A stretch of 64,000 nt of DNA from Schlegelella_A sp036496385. GTDB taxonomy: Bacteria > Pseudomonadota > Gammaproteobacteria > Burkholderiales > Burkholderiaceae_C. The stretch's first letter is position 1. Each line of letters opens with the position of its first letter. The translations under genes were made by a program, and so were the position numbers. Shown piece by piece: positions 1-9,700 of this stretch. The stretch is from NCBI GenBank assembly GCA_036496385.1, contig DASXLD010000003.1, forward strand, positions 98,520-162,519. Reading direction: 5' to 3'. The notes beneath the pieces were generated by a model. It saw only the letters and a list, made by a program, of their open reading frames with translations, had not been told where the DNA came from and made no database searches.

Positions 1-474
1 ACGAAGCCGCTCGCCGAGGGGCTCGACGACGGCCGCGTCGCGCGCTTCCTCGCCGAGCTGCGGCGCAAGAAGAAGCTCGGCCCGGCCGACGGCCACACCG
101 TGATGAATCTGTGCATGGCCGCGACCTACGACCCCGACCCGAAAGCGCCGAACGGCTTTCGCCTGCCGTTCAACCTCGAGACCGGCGAGCGCATCGAGGC
201 GCGCTGGCGCGCCTGGCTCGCGCACGATCCGATCCACATGGTGCGCCGCCATGCCAAGGCGTTGCGCCGGCTGCGTGGCATCTACATCGACTGCGGCTGG
301 GCCGACCAGTACCACATCCACTACGGCAGCCGCATCCTCTCGCAACGGCTGGCCGAGCTCGGCATCGCGCACAGCTACGAGGAGTTCGACGACAACCACT
401 CGGACATCGACTACCGCATGGACGTGAGCCTGCCGTTCCTCGTCAAGGCGCTCGGCGAGCGGCCGGGCGGCTAG
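1..474 (+). CDS. alpha/beta-hydrolase esterase, C-terminal part
   Basis: The frame is open from the left edge to a stop at 472-474, so only the last 157 residues of a longer protein are present. The end matches the C-terminus of the putative-esterase (enterochelin esterase / S-formylglutathione hydrolase-like) alpha/beta-hydrolases. It has a strand ending IYIDCGWADQYHIHYG, which would carry the catalytic acid, and EEFDDNHSDIDYR, which carries the catalytic histidine. The nucleophile elbow is outside the window. Many charged residues near the start (LRRKKKLG) probably lie in a cap or insertion. The fold is fairly sure, but the substrate is unknown. It converges on the next gene with only 24 bases between the stop codons. 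Confidence 0.7.
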   Translation, partial: TKPLAEGLDDGRVARFLAELRRKKKLGPADGHTVMNLCMAATYDPDPKAPNGFRLPFNLETGERIEARWRAWLAHDPIHMVRRHAKALRRLRGIYIDCGWADQYHIHYGSRILSQRLAELGIAHSYEEFDDNHSDIDYRMDVSLPFLVKALGERPGG

Positions 475-498
475 CTCAGCCGCGCAGCTTTCGCCGCG

Positions 499-1722
499 TC
501 ACGGCCGAGCGGCGGCGACCGCCGGCGCGGCGACCTCGTCGTCGACGGCCTTCTGCACCGCGCGATAGAAGCGCTCCCGCTCGCTGCTCGCAGCGCGGTC
601 GCGCGCGCCGCCGGCCCAGTCGGCGTTCGAGGCGATCACGAGCTTGCGCTTCGGGTCGATGAAGATGCCCTGGCCGAAGATGCCGCGCGCCGCGAAGCTG
701 CCGTCGTCGTAGGTCCACCACTGGTAGCCGTAGCCGCGACCCGGCTGCCCGATGTCGGTGCGCTTGCTCGTCGCTTCGGCGAGCCAGCCGTCGGGCACGA
801 TGCTCTGGCCGTCGACGCGGGCGCCGCCGAGGACGAACAGGCCAATGCGGGCGAAGTCGCGCGTTGCAGCCTGCAGGCAGCAACCGCTGATCTCCTTGCC
901 CGTCTTGCTGAGAAGCCAGGTGGCCTGCTGCTCCATCCCCGCCGGGACCCAGATCTTCTCCGACAGATACGTCGCGAGCGGCTTTCTCGTCGCCTGGCTG
1001 AGGAGGATGCCGACCAGGTTGGTCTCGCCGGTGCTGTAGTTCCAACGCGTGCCGGCGGGCACGTCCCGCGGCAGCTGCCGCATGTAGCTCACGAGCGCAT
1101 CGACGCCTTCTTCCGGCTTGTGGTTGTTGAAGCGGGCGACGTCGGAGTTCGGGTCGTTGTAGTCCTCGTTCCAGCGCACGCCCGAGGTCATCGTCAGGAG
1201 CTGGCGGACGCTGACGTCGTCGTAGGCCGAGCCCTTCATCTCCGCGATGTAGTCGGTGACCTTGTCGTCCATGCTGCGGATCGAGCCGTCGCGCAGCGCC
1301 GCGCCGACCAGCGTCGAGGTGACCGACTTGGCGACCGAGAAGCTTGTCCAGCGACCGCTCGCATCGAAGCCGAGGCCATAGCGTTCGAGGCGCACCTTGC
1401 CGTCGTGGACGACGATCAGCGCCGCCGCGCGCTGGCCGGCCATGTAGGCGTCGACGTCGAGCGGCAGCTTCAGCGGCGGACCTGGCGGCAGCACGCTCGC
1501 CGCGCCGCCTGCCGGCACGACATGCGACTTCGCGAGCACCGGCAGCCGATCGAGGGCGCGAAACGCGGCATCGCGCTGCGGCTGGCTCCAGAACAGAAGA
1601 TCGCGGTTGGTCGGCAGCGTCGCCAGCAGGCCGCGCGTTTCCTTGTCGAGGCTGAACCAGCCGGCGCTGCCGACGACGACGACGGCGGCGAGCAATCCGA
1701 GCGCGATCTTCCTGGCCTTCAT
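499..1722 (-). CDS. serine hydrolase of the beta-lactamase/PBP4-like family
   Basis: This 407-residue protein has an N-terminal hydrophobic segment (residues 6-20), suggesting membrane anchoring or export. The class C beta-lactamase-type fold is shown by S129-V-A-K132 (SxxK, nucleophile and base) in TSFSVAKSV and by Y229-S-T (YxN-like) in RWNYSTGETN. A downstream GYGYQWW block is typical of esterase/6-aminohexanoate-dimer-hydrolase relatives (EstB or NylB type). It most likely acts as an esterase, amidase or peptidase rather than a resistance enzyme. It is the last gene of a five-gene minus-strand run, 42 bases after the lipoprotein gene. The start ATG follows a short spacer. The substrate cannot be deduced. 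Confidence 0.75.
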   Translation of the reverse strand: MKARKIALGLLAAVVVVGSAGWFSLDKETRGLLATLPTNRDLLFWSQPQRDAAFRALDRLPVLAKSHVVPAGGAASVLPPGPPLKLPLDVDAYMAGQRAAALIVVHDGKVRLERYGLGFDASGRWTSFSVAKSVTSTLVGAALRDGSIRSMDDKVTDYIAEMKGSAYDDVSVRQLLTMTSGVRWNEDYNDPNSDVARFNNHKPEEGVDALVSYMRQLPRDVPAGTRWNYSTGETNLVGILLSQATRKPLATYLSEKIWVPAGMEQQATWLLSKTGKEISGCCLQAATRDFARIGLFVLGGARVDGQSIVPDGWLAEATSKRTDIGQPGRGYGYQWWTYDDGSFAARGIFGQGIFIDPKRKLVIASNADWAGGARDRAASSERERFYRAVQKAVDDEVAAPAVAAARP

Positions 1723-1764
1723 CCGTGCATCCCCAGTGGTGGCGTTCGTCCGTCGTTGCGGCGG

Positions 1765-3114
1765 TCAGGGCAGCGTCGCGTTCATCGTCTGCACCGTCGC
1801 CGCCCCGGTGTCGGTCGTGACCTGGACCCGCTGCGACGTGCCGACGGTCTGCAGCGTCGCGCTGAAGATGTTGGTATCGAAGTTGAGGTCGCTGCCGAGC
1901 GGATTGCCGCTGTTCAGGTCGAGCAGGCGCAGCGTGTTCTTCAGCGGCCCGAGCGTGCTCACGCCGACGACCATGGCGACGCTGCAATCGGCGCTGAAGA
2001 ACACCCGCGGCTGGAAGACGTGCAGGGTTCCCGCCGACGACTGCATGTCGGCTGTCATCTGCCGCTCGAGGTGCGCGGCGCCGTCGAGATCGACGAACGT
2101 GAACACGTTCTGCGACGCGAACCCGGGCAGCATTCCCGAAAGCACCACGCCTTGTCCCGGCACGCCGCCGGTGTCCTTGCAGAAGCCAGCGCCGCCGAGC
2201 GTCGACACCGGGCCGAGCGTGAAGCCGACATCGTTGCCCAGGTGCGTCGCGCCCTTGAAGAAGCTGGCCTTGCGCGGCTGCGGCAGGCCGGGCGAGCCGG
2301 TCGAGATCTCGACGCGATAGCTGCCGCTCGCGCTGTTCACGGTCGATGGCAAGGTGCTCGAGTAGGGCGTCGGGCTCGCCTCCGCGAACGCGCCGACGAT
2401 GCGCCCGATATGCGTCAGGACCGATCGCGTCGCCGTCGGGATGCCGGTGCCGGTCGCGGTCAGCGTGCCGCCGACGTTGCCGAGCGAGGCAGCGTTCGTG
2501 GCGCTGAAGGTCATCGCTCCACTGGTCGACCCGGTCGCGATCGTGATCGGCGCCGCGGTGACTCCCGACGCCGGCGCACTGACCGCGAAGGCGACGCCGA
2601 CCGGCCCGGTGAACGGCGTCGTCCGCGTGATCATGACGGTCACTGTCGCAGTCTTGCCGCGCTCGAGCAGGGCGGGCATCGTCGGCATCGAGATCGAGAC
2701 GCTGCCCACGGGCGTCGGCCGCGGCGCGACGGTGAAGCTCGAGGACGCGGTGTAGGTCTGGATCGAGCCGCCGTCGGACAACAGCCCGGCGATGCCGATC
2801 TGGTGCGGGCCCGGCGGCATCGACAGCGTGCCGCTGACGAACTTGTCGGGCGGCGGTGGCACGCTGAGCGCGTTCGCCACCAGCGCGCCATCGAGGCTCA
2901 GATCGGGCGTCGGGTGGACGCTGACGCCGCGCCAGGCGACATGTGCCGTCACCATGCACGGCCCGGTGCCGGTGGCCGGCGTGCACGGTACCGTCGAGGC
3001 ATCGAGAGGCTGCTCGATGACGTAGCCCGGCGTGGTGCAAGCCGCCGCGAGCGTCGCGGCGGCCAGCAGGGCGCATCGCCCGGCTCGTGCGAGGAACAGT
3101 CGTCGAATGGCCAT
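1765..3114 (-). CDS. secreted lipoprotein with Ig-like repeats, function unknown
   Basis: I place the start at the ATG at 3114 because it follows a strong AGGAGG-type ribosome site and begins a lipoprotein signal (MAIRRLFLARAG, hydrophobic stretch, cleavage before Cys in TLAAACTT). The open frame continues upstream but encodes Arg-rich sequence of shadow type. The 449-residue product is rich in Ser/Thr/Gly/Val. It carries alternating beta-strand sequence resembling bacterial Ig-like modules (for example GSVSISMPTMPA followed by TATVTVMITR). Several cysteines are scattered through the N-terminal half. No catalytic motif was recognised. It is probably a surface or outer-membrane-anchored adhesive or structural protein. 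Confidence 0.6.
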   Translation of the reverse strand: MAIRRLFLARAGRCALLAAATLAAACTTPGYVIEQPLDASTVPCTPATGTGPCMVTAHVAWRGVSVHPTPDLSLDGALVANALSVPPPPDKFVSGTLSMPPGPHQIGIAGLLSDGGSIQTYTASSSFTVAPRPTPVGSVSISMPTMPALLERGKTATVTVMITRTTPFTGPVGVAFAVSAPASGVTAAPITIATGSTSGAMTFSATNAASLGNVGGTLTATGTGIPTATRSVLTHIGRIVGAFAEASPTPYSSTLPSTVNSASGSYRVEISTGSPGLPQPRKASFFKGATHLGNDVGFTLGPVSTLGGAGFCKDTGGVPGQGVVLSGMLPGFASQNVFTFVDLDGAAHLERQMTADMQSSAGTLHVFQPRVFFSADCSVAMVVGVSTLGPLKNTLRLLDLNSGNPLGSDLNFDTNIFSATLQTVGTSQRVQVTTDTGAATVQTMNATLP

Positions 3115-3202
3115 CGAAGCTCCCCTCCTGCCGGGCCTGCGTGCGCTGACCGCGGGCAGGGCGTTGGAGAATACGCTCGATCGCTGGAAACGCACATCGA
3201 TG

Positions 3203-3895
3203 TCACGAGGTCGCCGGCGCGCCCGTGGTCTTCTTCGGGCGGCGCACGGCGCGGACCTTGCCGCCCTTGCCGCCACCGGCATAGAAGAGATCGGCACCGT
3301 CGGACTCGAGCCCGCTGACGCCGACGCCGCGCGGCATCTCGAGCCGCTCGATCACGGCACCGGTCTTCGGGTCGATGCGGCGGATGTCGCTCTCGTCGCC
3401 CTCCCAGGTGCCGTGCCAGAGCTCGCCGTCGACCCACGTGACTCCGGTCACGAACCGGTTCGACTCGATCGTGCGCAGCACCTCGCCGGTCTCCGGATCG
3501 ACGCGATGGATCTTGCGGTCGCGATACTGGCCGACCCACAGGCTTCCTTCGGCCCACGCCAGGCCCGAGTCGCTGCCGTGGCCGGGCGCGGGGATCGAGC
3601 GGACGACGTCGCCGCTCGCCGGATCGATCTTGTCGATCCGCGCCTCGGCGATCTGGTAGAGATAGGTGCCGTCGAACGCGGTGCCGGCGTCGCCGGCGCA
3701 GGCGAGCCTGCGAACGGGCTCGCCGCTCGCCGGGTCGAACGCGATCAGCGAGGCGCCGGTCGCGGCCCACACCGAGCGGCCGTCGTGGCTGACGCCGGCG
3801 ATCTTCTCTGCGCCCGGGAAGGGGCCGTATTCGCGCACGATCTCGGCGGCACGCGCCGGCGCTCCGGTGCTGTCGTTGGCTGTCTTGAGGCTCAT
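3203..3895 (-). CDS. beta-propeller protein (PQQ/NHL-like repeats)
   Basis: This 230-residue protein starts at the ATG at 3895, behind an AAGGAG ribosome site. It contains repeated blades of about 40 residues with the pattern I-D-P-x-(S/T)-G: FDPASGEPVR, IDPASGDVVR, VDPETGEVLR, IDPKTGAVIE. These blades resemble PQQ-like, virginiamycin-B-lyase-like or glutamine-cyclotransferase-like propellers. The tail is Lys/Arg-rich. There is no signal peptide, so it is probably cytoplasmic. It follows the HTH regulator gene by 46 bases, so it may be regulated by it or act with it. The role (ligand sensing or enzyme) is unknown. Confidence 0.65.
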   Translation of the reverse strand: MSLKTANDSTGAPARAAEIVREYGPFPGAEKIAGVSHDGRSVWAATGASLIAFDPASGEPVRRLACAGDAGTAFDGTYLYQIAEARIDKIDPASGDVVRSIPAPGHGSDSGLAWAEGSLWVGQYRDRKIHRVDPETGEVLRTIESNRFVTGVTWVDGELWHGTWEGDESDIRRIDPKTGAVIERLEMPRGVGVSGLESDGADLFYAGGGKGGKVRAVRRPKKTTGAPATS

Positions 3896-3941
3896 CGCCC
3901 GCTCCTTGTCCGTCACGCCGCGATCGGCGCGTGCCGGCAAT

Positions 3942-5162
3942 CTAGTCGAGCGGCAGCGCCGCGGGGAGTAACAAGATCGTCGTGAAACCGGCCAGCGGCG
4001 GCGCCAGCCAGCGCTGCGCGCGAGCGCGGCCGATCGAGCGCACGCGGCGCTCGCTCTCGAGCTCGACCAGCGCGCGCTGCACGGTCCGCTGGCTGGCACC
4101 GAGTGCCAGCGCCAGCGCCGACGTCGACCAGGCCGCACCGTCGCCGAGGAGGGCCAGCAACGACGCCTGCTCGCCGTCGATCGGTGGCTCCAGGACGACG
4201 ACGTCGCGGCCGTCGTGCGGCCTCAGGACGAAGCCGCGCGCGGTGGCCTCGATGCCGGCGAGCGCGGCGACGAGGCGACGCAGCCGGCCGATCTCGACCC
4301 GCAGCCGGGCGCGATGCGTCTCGTCGGGCCGACGGGTGCGGAACGCTCCGGCGATCAAGGCCTCGCGATCGACATCGCCGGGCCATGCTTCGGCGAGCGC
4401 GCGCGCGAGCGTGAACAGCACCGGACGGCGTGCCAGCGGCCGCCACGCGTCGCCAGCGCGCAGGCCACGGCGACAGGCATCGAGCACGAGCGCATCGGAG
4501 CCGAGCAGCGTCGCGACCTCGTCCAGGCGCAGGGTGTGCTCGCCGCCCGCGATCCGGCGCCGCGCGGCCGGCCGGCCGAGCGCCGACCTCGCATCCGCGA
4601 CTTCGGCCTGCAGCGCCGGCACGCCGGCACGATCGGCCGCGACCTGGGCGCGCGCGAGCGCCGCGCGCGCCGGCTCGATGCGCAGCGAGCGCAGCGCAAG
4701 CTCGGCGGCCGTCAGCTCGGCGATGGCGGTGAGCGACGGCGGCAGGCCGTGGCCATCGAGCGCGGCGAGCGCCGCCGCGGCCTCGTCGAGGCGGCCGAGC
4801 AGCAGCAGCCGGCGCGCGGCGAGGAGCCGTGCATGCAGCGCGTTGGCGAAGTCGCCGCGTGCCTCGAGCGCGGTCGTCGCGGCCGCCAGCGTACGCGGCG
4901 AGCCGCCGAGGTCGCGCATGGCGAGCGCCACTTCCGCTTCGGCGACGACGCAACGGGCGCGCGCGAGCTCCTCGTGGTGGCCGAAGCGGCGCGCCGCGCG
5001 CCGCAGCAGCTCGCGTGCGCGCGCGAGCTCGCCGAGCTGGGCCAGGGCGATGCCGCGCAACGCGAGCGCTGGCGGGTCGTCGCGCAGGGCGACGTGCTTG
5101 AGCGCGCCGAGGGCGTCGCCGGAGCCGAGCGCGCGCCCGGCGGCAGCGATCAGCGAGTCCAT
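3942..5162 (-). CDS. transcriptional regulator with helical repeats and C-terminal winged-helix domains
   Basis: The start is taken at the ATG at 5162 (MDSLIAAAGRAL), giving 406 residues. The N-terminal half is Ala/Leu/Arg-rich alpha-helical sequence resembling TPR-type repeats (for example ALAQLGELARARELLRRA). A block near residues 265-345 resembles the OmpR/SARP-type winged helix, with EIGRLRRLVAAL and a following beta wing. The extreme C-terminus has a second DNA-binding-like helix pair (TSALALALGASQRTVQRAL) and ends in a hydrophobic tail. It probably controls the propeller, lipoprotein and hydrolase genes downstream on the same strand. The family name is uncertain. Confidence 0.6.
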   Translation of the reverse strand: MDSLIAAAGRALGSGDALGALKHVALRDDPPALALRGIALAQLGELARARELLRRAARRFGHHEELARARCVVAEAEVALAMRDLGGSPRTLAAATTALEARGDFANALHARLLAARRLLLLGRLDEAAAALAALDGHGLPPSLTAIAELTAAELALRSLRIEPARAALARAQVAADRAGVPALQAEVADARSALGRPAARRRIAGGEHTLRLDEVATLLGSDALVLDACRRGLRAGDAWRPLARRPVLFTLARALAEAWPGDVDREALIAGAFRTRRPDETHRARLRVEIGRLRRLVAALAGIEATARGFVLRPHDGRDVVVLEPPIDGEQASLLALLGDGAAWSTSALALALGASQRTVQRALVELESERRVRSIGRARAQRWLAPPLAGFTTILLLPAALPLD

Positions 5163-5224
5163 CGGCGTCGCGGGGCCATCGTCTGCCGGCAGCGTTCGCT
5201 GGGAGCGCTCGGCACTCGGCGCGA

Positions 5225-5656
5225 CTAGCGATCTTCGCCCGGAGTCGCCGGCGCCCAGGCCGACTGCTCGAGCACGGTTCGGTAGCCGTCGTCGTCGCGG
5301 AAGGTTCGTCCGCGCTGCTGCCAATACGGGTTGAGCGGCTGCACCGGCGTGAACCCCGCCGCGAGCATGCGCGCGCACGCCGCCTTCCATTCACCCCTGT
5401 CGGCGATGTAGAAGACGAGCAGATCGTCGGCGCTCGGGCTCGGCTCGACGGCATGCAATCGACTGCGCGTGAACTCGAGGTGATAGTCCATCGCCGGAGC
5501 GCCGAGCATGACGCCGTCGAAGCCGGCGTGGTCCGCGAAGCGGCCGATCTCGACCAGGCCGAGGCCTTTGCGGTAGAGACGCAGCGCACGCTCGAGCTCA
5601 CGCACCGGGCGCGCGATGCGCAGATGCGCCGTCAACGGTCGCTCGTCGCTTGTCAC
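5225..5656 (-). CDS. VOC (glyoxalase/bleomycin-resistance) family protein
   Basis: This 143-residue protein has the paired beta-alpha-beta-beta-beta modules of the vicinal oxygen chelate superfamily. The first module begins LRIARPVRELERALRLYRKG, the usual helix after strand 1. A His-Leu-Glu triad (YHLEFTR) sits at the end of the module, and the second module ends near RDDDGYRTVLEQ. Potential metal ligands are H55-type histidines and the Glu of HLEF; I cannot say whether a metal is bound. It is the first gene of the minus-strand run, 62 bases ahead of the HTH regulator. The substrate is unknown. Confidence 0.75.
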   Translation of the reverse strand: MTSDERPLTAHLRIARPVRELERALRLYRKGLGLVEIGRFADHAGFDGVMLGAPAMDYHLEFTRSRLHAVEPSPSADDLLVFYIADRGEWKAACARMLAAGFTPVQPLNPYWQQRGRTFRDDDGYRTVLEQSAWAPATPGEDR

Positions 5657-5830
5657 CGATCAGGTCGCCAGTCGGTACCGGCCGCGGATCTTCGCCGCAT
5701 CGCGGGCTGCGCCCATCACGCGCTCCGGGGTGAGGGTGCGGCAGGGTAGCGCCGAATCGTGGCCAGGGACAGCCGTCGCGCACCCGATTCACCGCCTTGT
5801 ACGATCTCGCCCGATCGACTCGGGGCCCGT

Positions 5831-6742
5831 ATGAACCTGCAGATCCGCGACCTCACGAAGACCTACGCCAACGGCGTCCGCGCGCTCGACCGCGTCACGC
5901 TCGCGATTCCGACCGGCATGTTCGGCCTGCTCGGCCCGAACGGCGCCGGCAAGTCGACCCTGATGCGAACGCTCGCGACGCTGCAGGAGGCCGACAGCGG
6001 CAGCGCGGCGTTGACGGGGCTCGCGAGCGGCGACATCGACGTCCTGCGTGACAAGGACGCGGTCCGCCAGGTGCTCGGCTACCTGCCGCAGGACTTCGGC
6101 GTCTATCCGAAGGTGTCGGCGCAGGCCCTGCTCGATCACTTCGCGCGGCTGAAGGGCCTGGTCGACGGCCGGGCGCGGCGACAGACGGTCGACGCGCTTC
6201 TCGAGCGCGTCAACCTGCATGCCGTTCGCAAGCAGCACCTGGGCGGCTTTTCCGGCGGCATGCGGCAGCGCTTCGGTATTGCGCAGGCGCTGCTCTGCAA
6301 CCCGAAGCTGGTGATCGTCGACGAGCCGACCGCGGGCCTCGACCCGGAGGAGCGCGTCCGCTTCCACAACCTGCTCGCCGACATCGCTTCCGACGTGGTT
6401 GTGATCCTGTCGACCCACATCGTCAGCGACGTCGCCGACCTGTGCGGCCAGTTCGCGGTCATCGACAAGGGCCGCGTCCTGCTCAGCGGCGAGCCCGACG
6501 CGCTCGTCGCCGGGCTCGCCGGGCGCATCTGGCGAAAGGCCGCGGACAAGAACGAGATCGAGGCGATGAAGACGCGGCTCAGCCTCGTCTCGACGCGCCT
6601 GCAGGCCGGCCAGACGATCGTGCGTGCGTACGACGAAGGACGGCCCGAGGCCGGCTTCGAGCCGGTCGCCGCCGAGCTCGAGGACGTCTATTTCTGCAGC
6701 ATCGCCGGCTACCTGCGCGAGCCCGTCGAGGCGGTGGCCTGA
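5831..6742 (+). CDS. ABC transporter ATP-binding protein (ABC-2 type)
   Basis: The ATG at 5831 gives a 303-residue ATPase. Visible motifs are Walker A GPNGAGKST (35-43), Q-loop Gln87, signature SGGMRQ (141-146), Walker B ending D164-E165 (VIVDEPTAG) and switch His196 (LSTHIVSD). The roughly 80 residues after the ATPase core are typical of ABC-2 exporters. The next gene starts one base after this stop and supplies the membrane part, so the two surely form one complex at the inner membrane. The transported substrate is unknown; ATPases of this subgroup often partner NosY/GldF-like permeases. Confidence 0.9.
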   Translation: MNLQIRDLTKTYANGVRALDRVTLAIPTGMFGLLGPNGAGKSTLMRTLATLQEADSGSAALTGLASGDIDVLRDKDAVRQVLGYLPQDFGVYPKVSAQALLDHFARLKGLVDGRARRQTVDALLERVNLHAVRKQHLGGFSGGMRQRFGIAQALLCNPKLVIVDEPTAGLDPEERVRFHNLLADIASDVVVILSTHIVSDVADLCGQFAVIDKGRVLLSGEPDALVAGLAGRIWRKAADKNEIEAMKTRLSLVSTRLQAGQTIVRAYDEGRPEAGFEPVAAELEDVYFCSIAGYLREPVEAVA

Positions 6743-6743
6743 C

Positions 6744-9700
6744 GTGGGCTCGCCCTTCTGGACCATCGCCGGGTTCGACTTCGGCCGCCGCTTGCGGATG
6801 GTCTCGACCTGGGTGTACTTCGTCCTCTATGCCGTCGTCGCCGGCCTGTGGATGGCCGCGGCAGGCGGCGCGGTCCCGGGTGCGGGCGTCAACTTCGGTG
6901 GCGACAAGGTGCTGATCAACGGCAGCTACGCGCTCGCCGTCGGCATCGGTGTCCTCGCCTTCACCGGCATCACCGTGATCGGCTCGATCGCCGGGCGCGC
7001 GGTGCAGCAGGACTTCGAGGCCGGCATCCACCCGTTCTTCTTCAGCGCGCCGATCACCAAGCGCGACTACTTCTTCGGCCGCCTGTTCGGCGCCTGGCTG
7101 ACGCTTCTGCTCGTCTTCGTCGGCATCGCGATCGGCGTCGTGATCGGAACCCACTGGCCGGGAGTCGACGCCGCGCGCGTGCTCGCCGCGCCCGACTGGC
7201 AGAGCTTTGCCCGGCCGTACCTCTTCGTCCTGATCCCGAACGTGCTCTGGCTCGGCGGCTGCTTCTTCGTGCTCGCAGCGCTGACACGGCAGATGGCGCC
7301 GGTCTACGTTGCCGGCGTGATCGCTCTCGTCGGCTACCTGTTCGCGGTGAACCTGCTCGGTGATATGGAGAACAAGACGCTCGCCGCGCTGATCGATCCG
7401 TCGGGGGCGACCGCAGTCGACGTCCTCGCGCGCTACTGGAGCGTCGCGCAGAAGAACGAGCAGCAGCTGCCGCTCGCCGGGGTGCTGCTCTGGAACCGGC
7501 TGCTCTGGGTCGGGCTCGGCGCCATCGTCACGCTGCTCGGCTATCGCGCGTTCAGGATGGAGGCGGTGGCACCCTCGCTGCGGCGCAAGGCCCGCGCGGT
7601 CGCCGACGTCGAGGCCGACGGCGTTGCCGTGGCGTCGGCGAGTGCCGCCGCGCCGTTGCCGGCGGCGCTTCCCGACCGCAGCGCGGCGGCGTTCGCCCGC
7701 ATGCTGCCCGGCCTCGCAAGCCTCTACATCCGCGAGATCGTTCGCAGCCCGCGCTTCCTCACGATCGTTCTCGGCGGCGTCATGCTCGTCGCCGGCAACG
7801 CATCGACACTCGGCTCCTTCTACGGCACCAACACCTACCCGCTGACCTACAAGGTGCTCGACCTCGTCTCGGGCCTGTTCGGGCTGTTCGTGCTGATCGT
7901 CACCGCGATCTACACCGGCGAGCTGGTCTGGCGCGAGCGCGACGCCCGCATGGACGAGATCGGCGACAGCACGCCGGCGCCGACGTGGCTCGGGTTTCTC
8001 GCCAAGTTCATCACCATCCTCGTCCTGCAGTTGCTGCTGCTCTGCGTGGTGCTCGTCTGCAGCATCGGCGTCCAGGTGCTGCAGGGCTTCTACCGGATCG
8101 ACTTCGACCAGTACCTGTTCGAGCTGTTCGTCATCCAGTTCAGCGGCTATGTCATGGTCGCCGTGCTTGCGTTCGTCGTCCACACGATCGTCAACAACAA
8201 GTACCTCGGCCATTTCGTCGTCGGCCTGCTCTTCCTGATCACCGTGCGGTTGCCGTCGTTCGGTTTCGAGGACCGTCTCTATCTCTACGGCAGCAGCCCG
8301 TCGCTGGTCTATTCGGACATGAACGGCTGGGGCCACCTCCTGCCGGCGGTGTTCTGGTTCCGCGTCTACTGGCTGGCGTTCGCGACGCTGCTGCTGGTGC
8401 TCTCGTATGCGCTCTGGATCCGCGGCCGCGAGGACCGCTGGCGCCGCCGCTGGCGCTCGGCCGCAGCGCGCATGCACGTTCCGGCATGGTCGATCGTCGG
8501 CGCTGCGGCGATCGTCTTCGCGGCGACGGGCGGCTGGATCTTCTACAACACCCATGTCCTGAACGCGTTCGCCTCGCGCAGCGAGGGCCAGGAGCGACGC
8601 GCCGAGTACGAGCGACGCTACAAGGCGCTCGCCGCTGCGCCGCAGCCACGCATCGCCGCGGTCGACGTCCGGGTCGACCTGCATCCCGAGGTGAACCGGG
8701 TCCGCATCGCCGCGACGTACACGCTCGTCAACCGGACCGCGGTGCCGATCCGCGACGTCTACGTCGTCTATCCGCGCACCGCCGACGTGCACGCGATGGC
8801 CTTCGGCGTGGCCGCGAAGCTCGCCGACCAGGAACCCGATCTGTACTGGCACCATTACGTGCTCGCCGAGGCGCTCGCGCCGACGGCGACGACGACGTTC
8901 AGCTTCGACATCGGCTACGGCGCCACGGGCTTCGGCAACAGCGGCGCCGATCCGGTCGTGCTCGGCAACGGCACCTTCCTGAACGCCGGCCTGACTCCCG
9001 AGACGACGCTGATGCCGAGCTTCGGCTATTTCGAGGACGCCGAGCTGTCGTCCGACCGCGATCGCAAGGAGCACGGCCTGGCGCCGAAGCCGCGCATGCA
9101 CGACCTTGCCGATCCTGCGCAGGTGATGCAGAACGCCTTGTCGCGCGACGCCGACTTCATCGACTATCGGGCGCGTTTCTGCACCGCTGCCGACCAGCTC
9201 CCCGTGACCTCGGGCTACGTCGCGAGCGACACGGTCGAGAACGGCCGCCGCTGCATCGACTACCGGATGGACACGAAGATGGCCGACATCTACTCGTTCG
9301 TCTCGGCGCGCTACGAGATCCGCCGCGACGTCTGGCACGGTCCGGGCGGCGACGTCGCGATCGAGATCGACTACCAGCGCGGCCACGAATACAACCTCGA
9401 GCGGATGGCCGCCGGCGTCAAGGACTCGCTGGCGTACTACACGGCGCACTACGGCCCGTACCAGCACAAGATCGTGCGCATCATCGAGTTCCCGCGCTTC
9501 TCGCGCAGCGGCGGCTTCGCCGAGTCGTTCCCGAACACGGTGCCGTTCAACGAGGCGATCGGCTTCACCGCCAAGGTCGACGACCGCGACCCGAACGACG
9601 TCGACTACCCGTACTTCGTCACTGCCCACGAGGTCGCGCATCAATGGTGGGCGCACCAGGAGATGCCGGCCAACGTGCAGGGCGCCGAGTTCATCACCGA

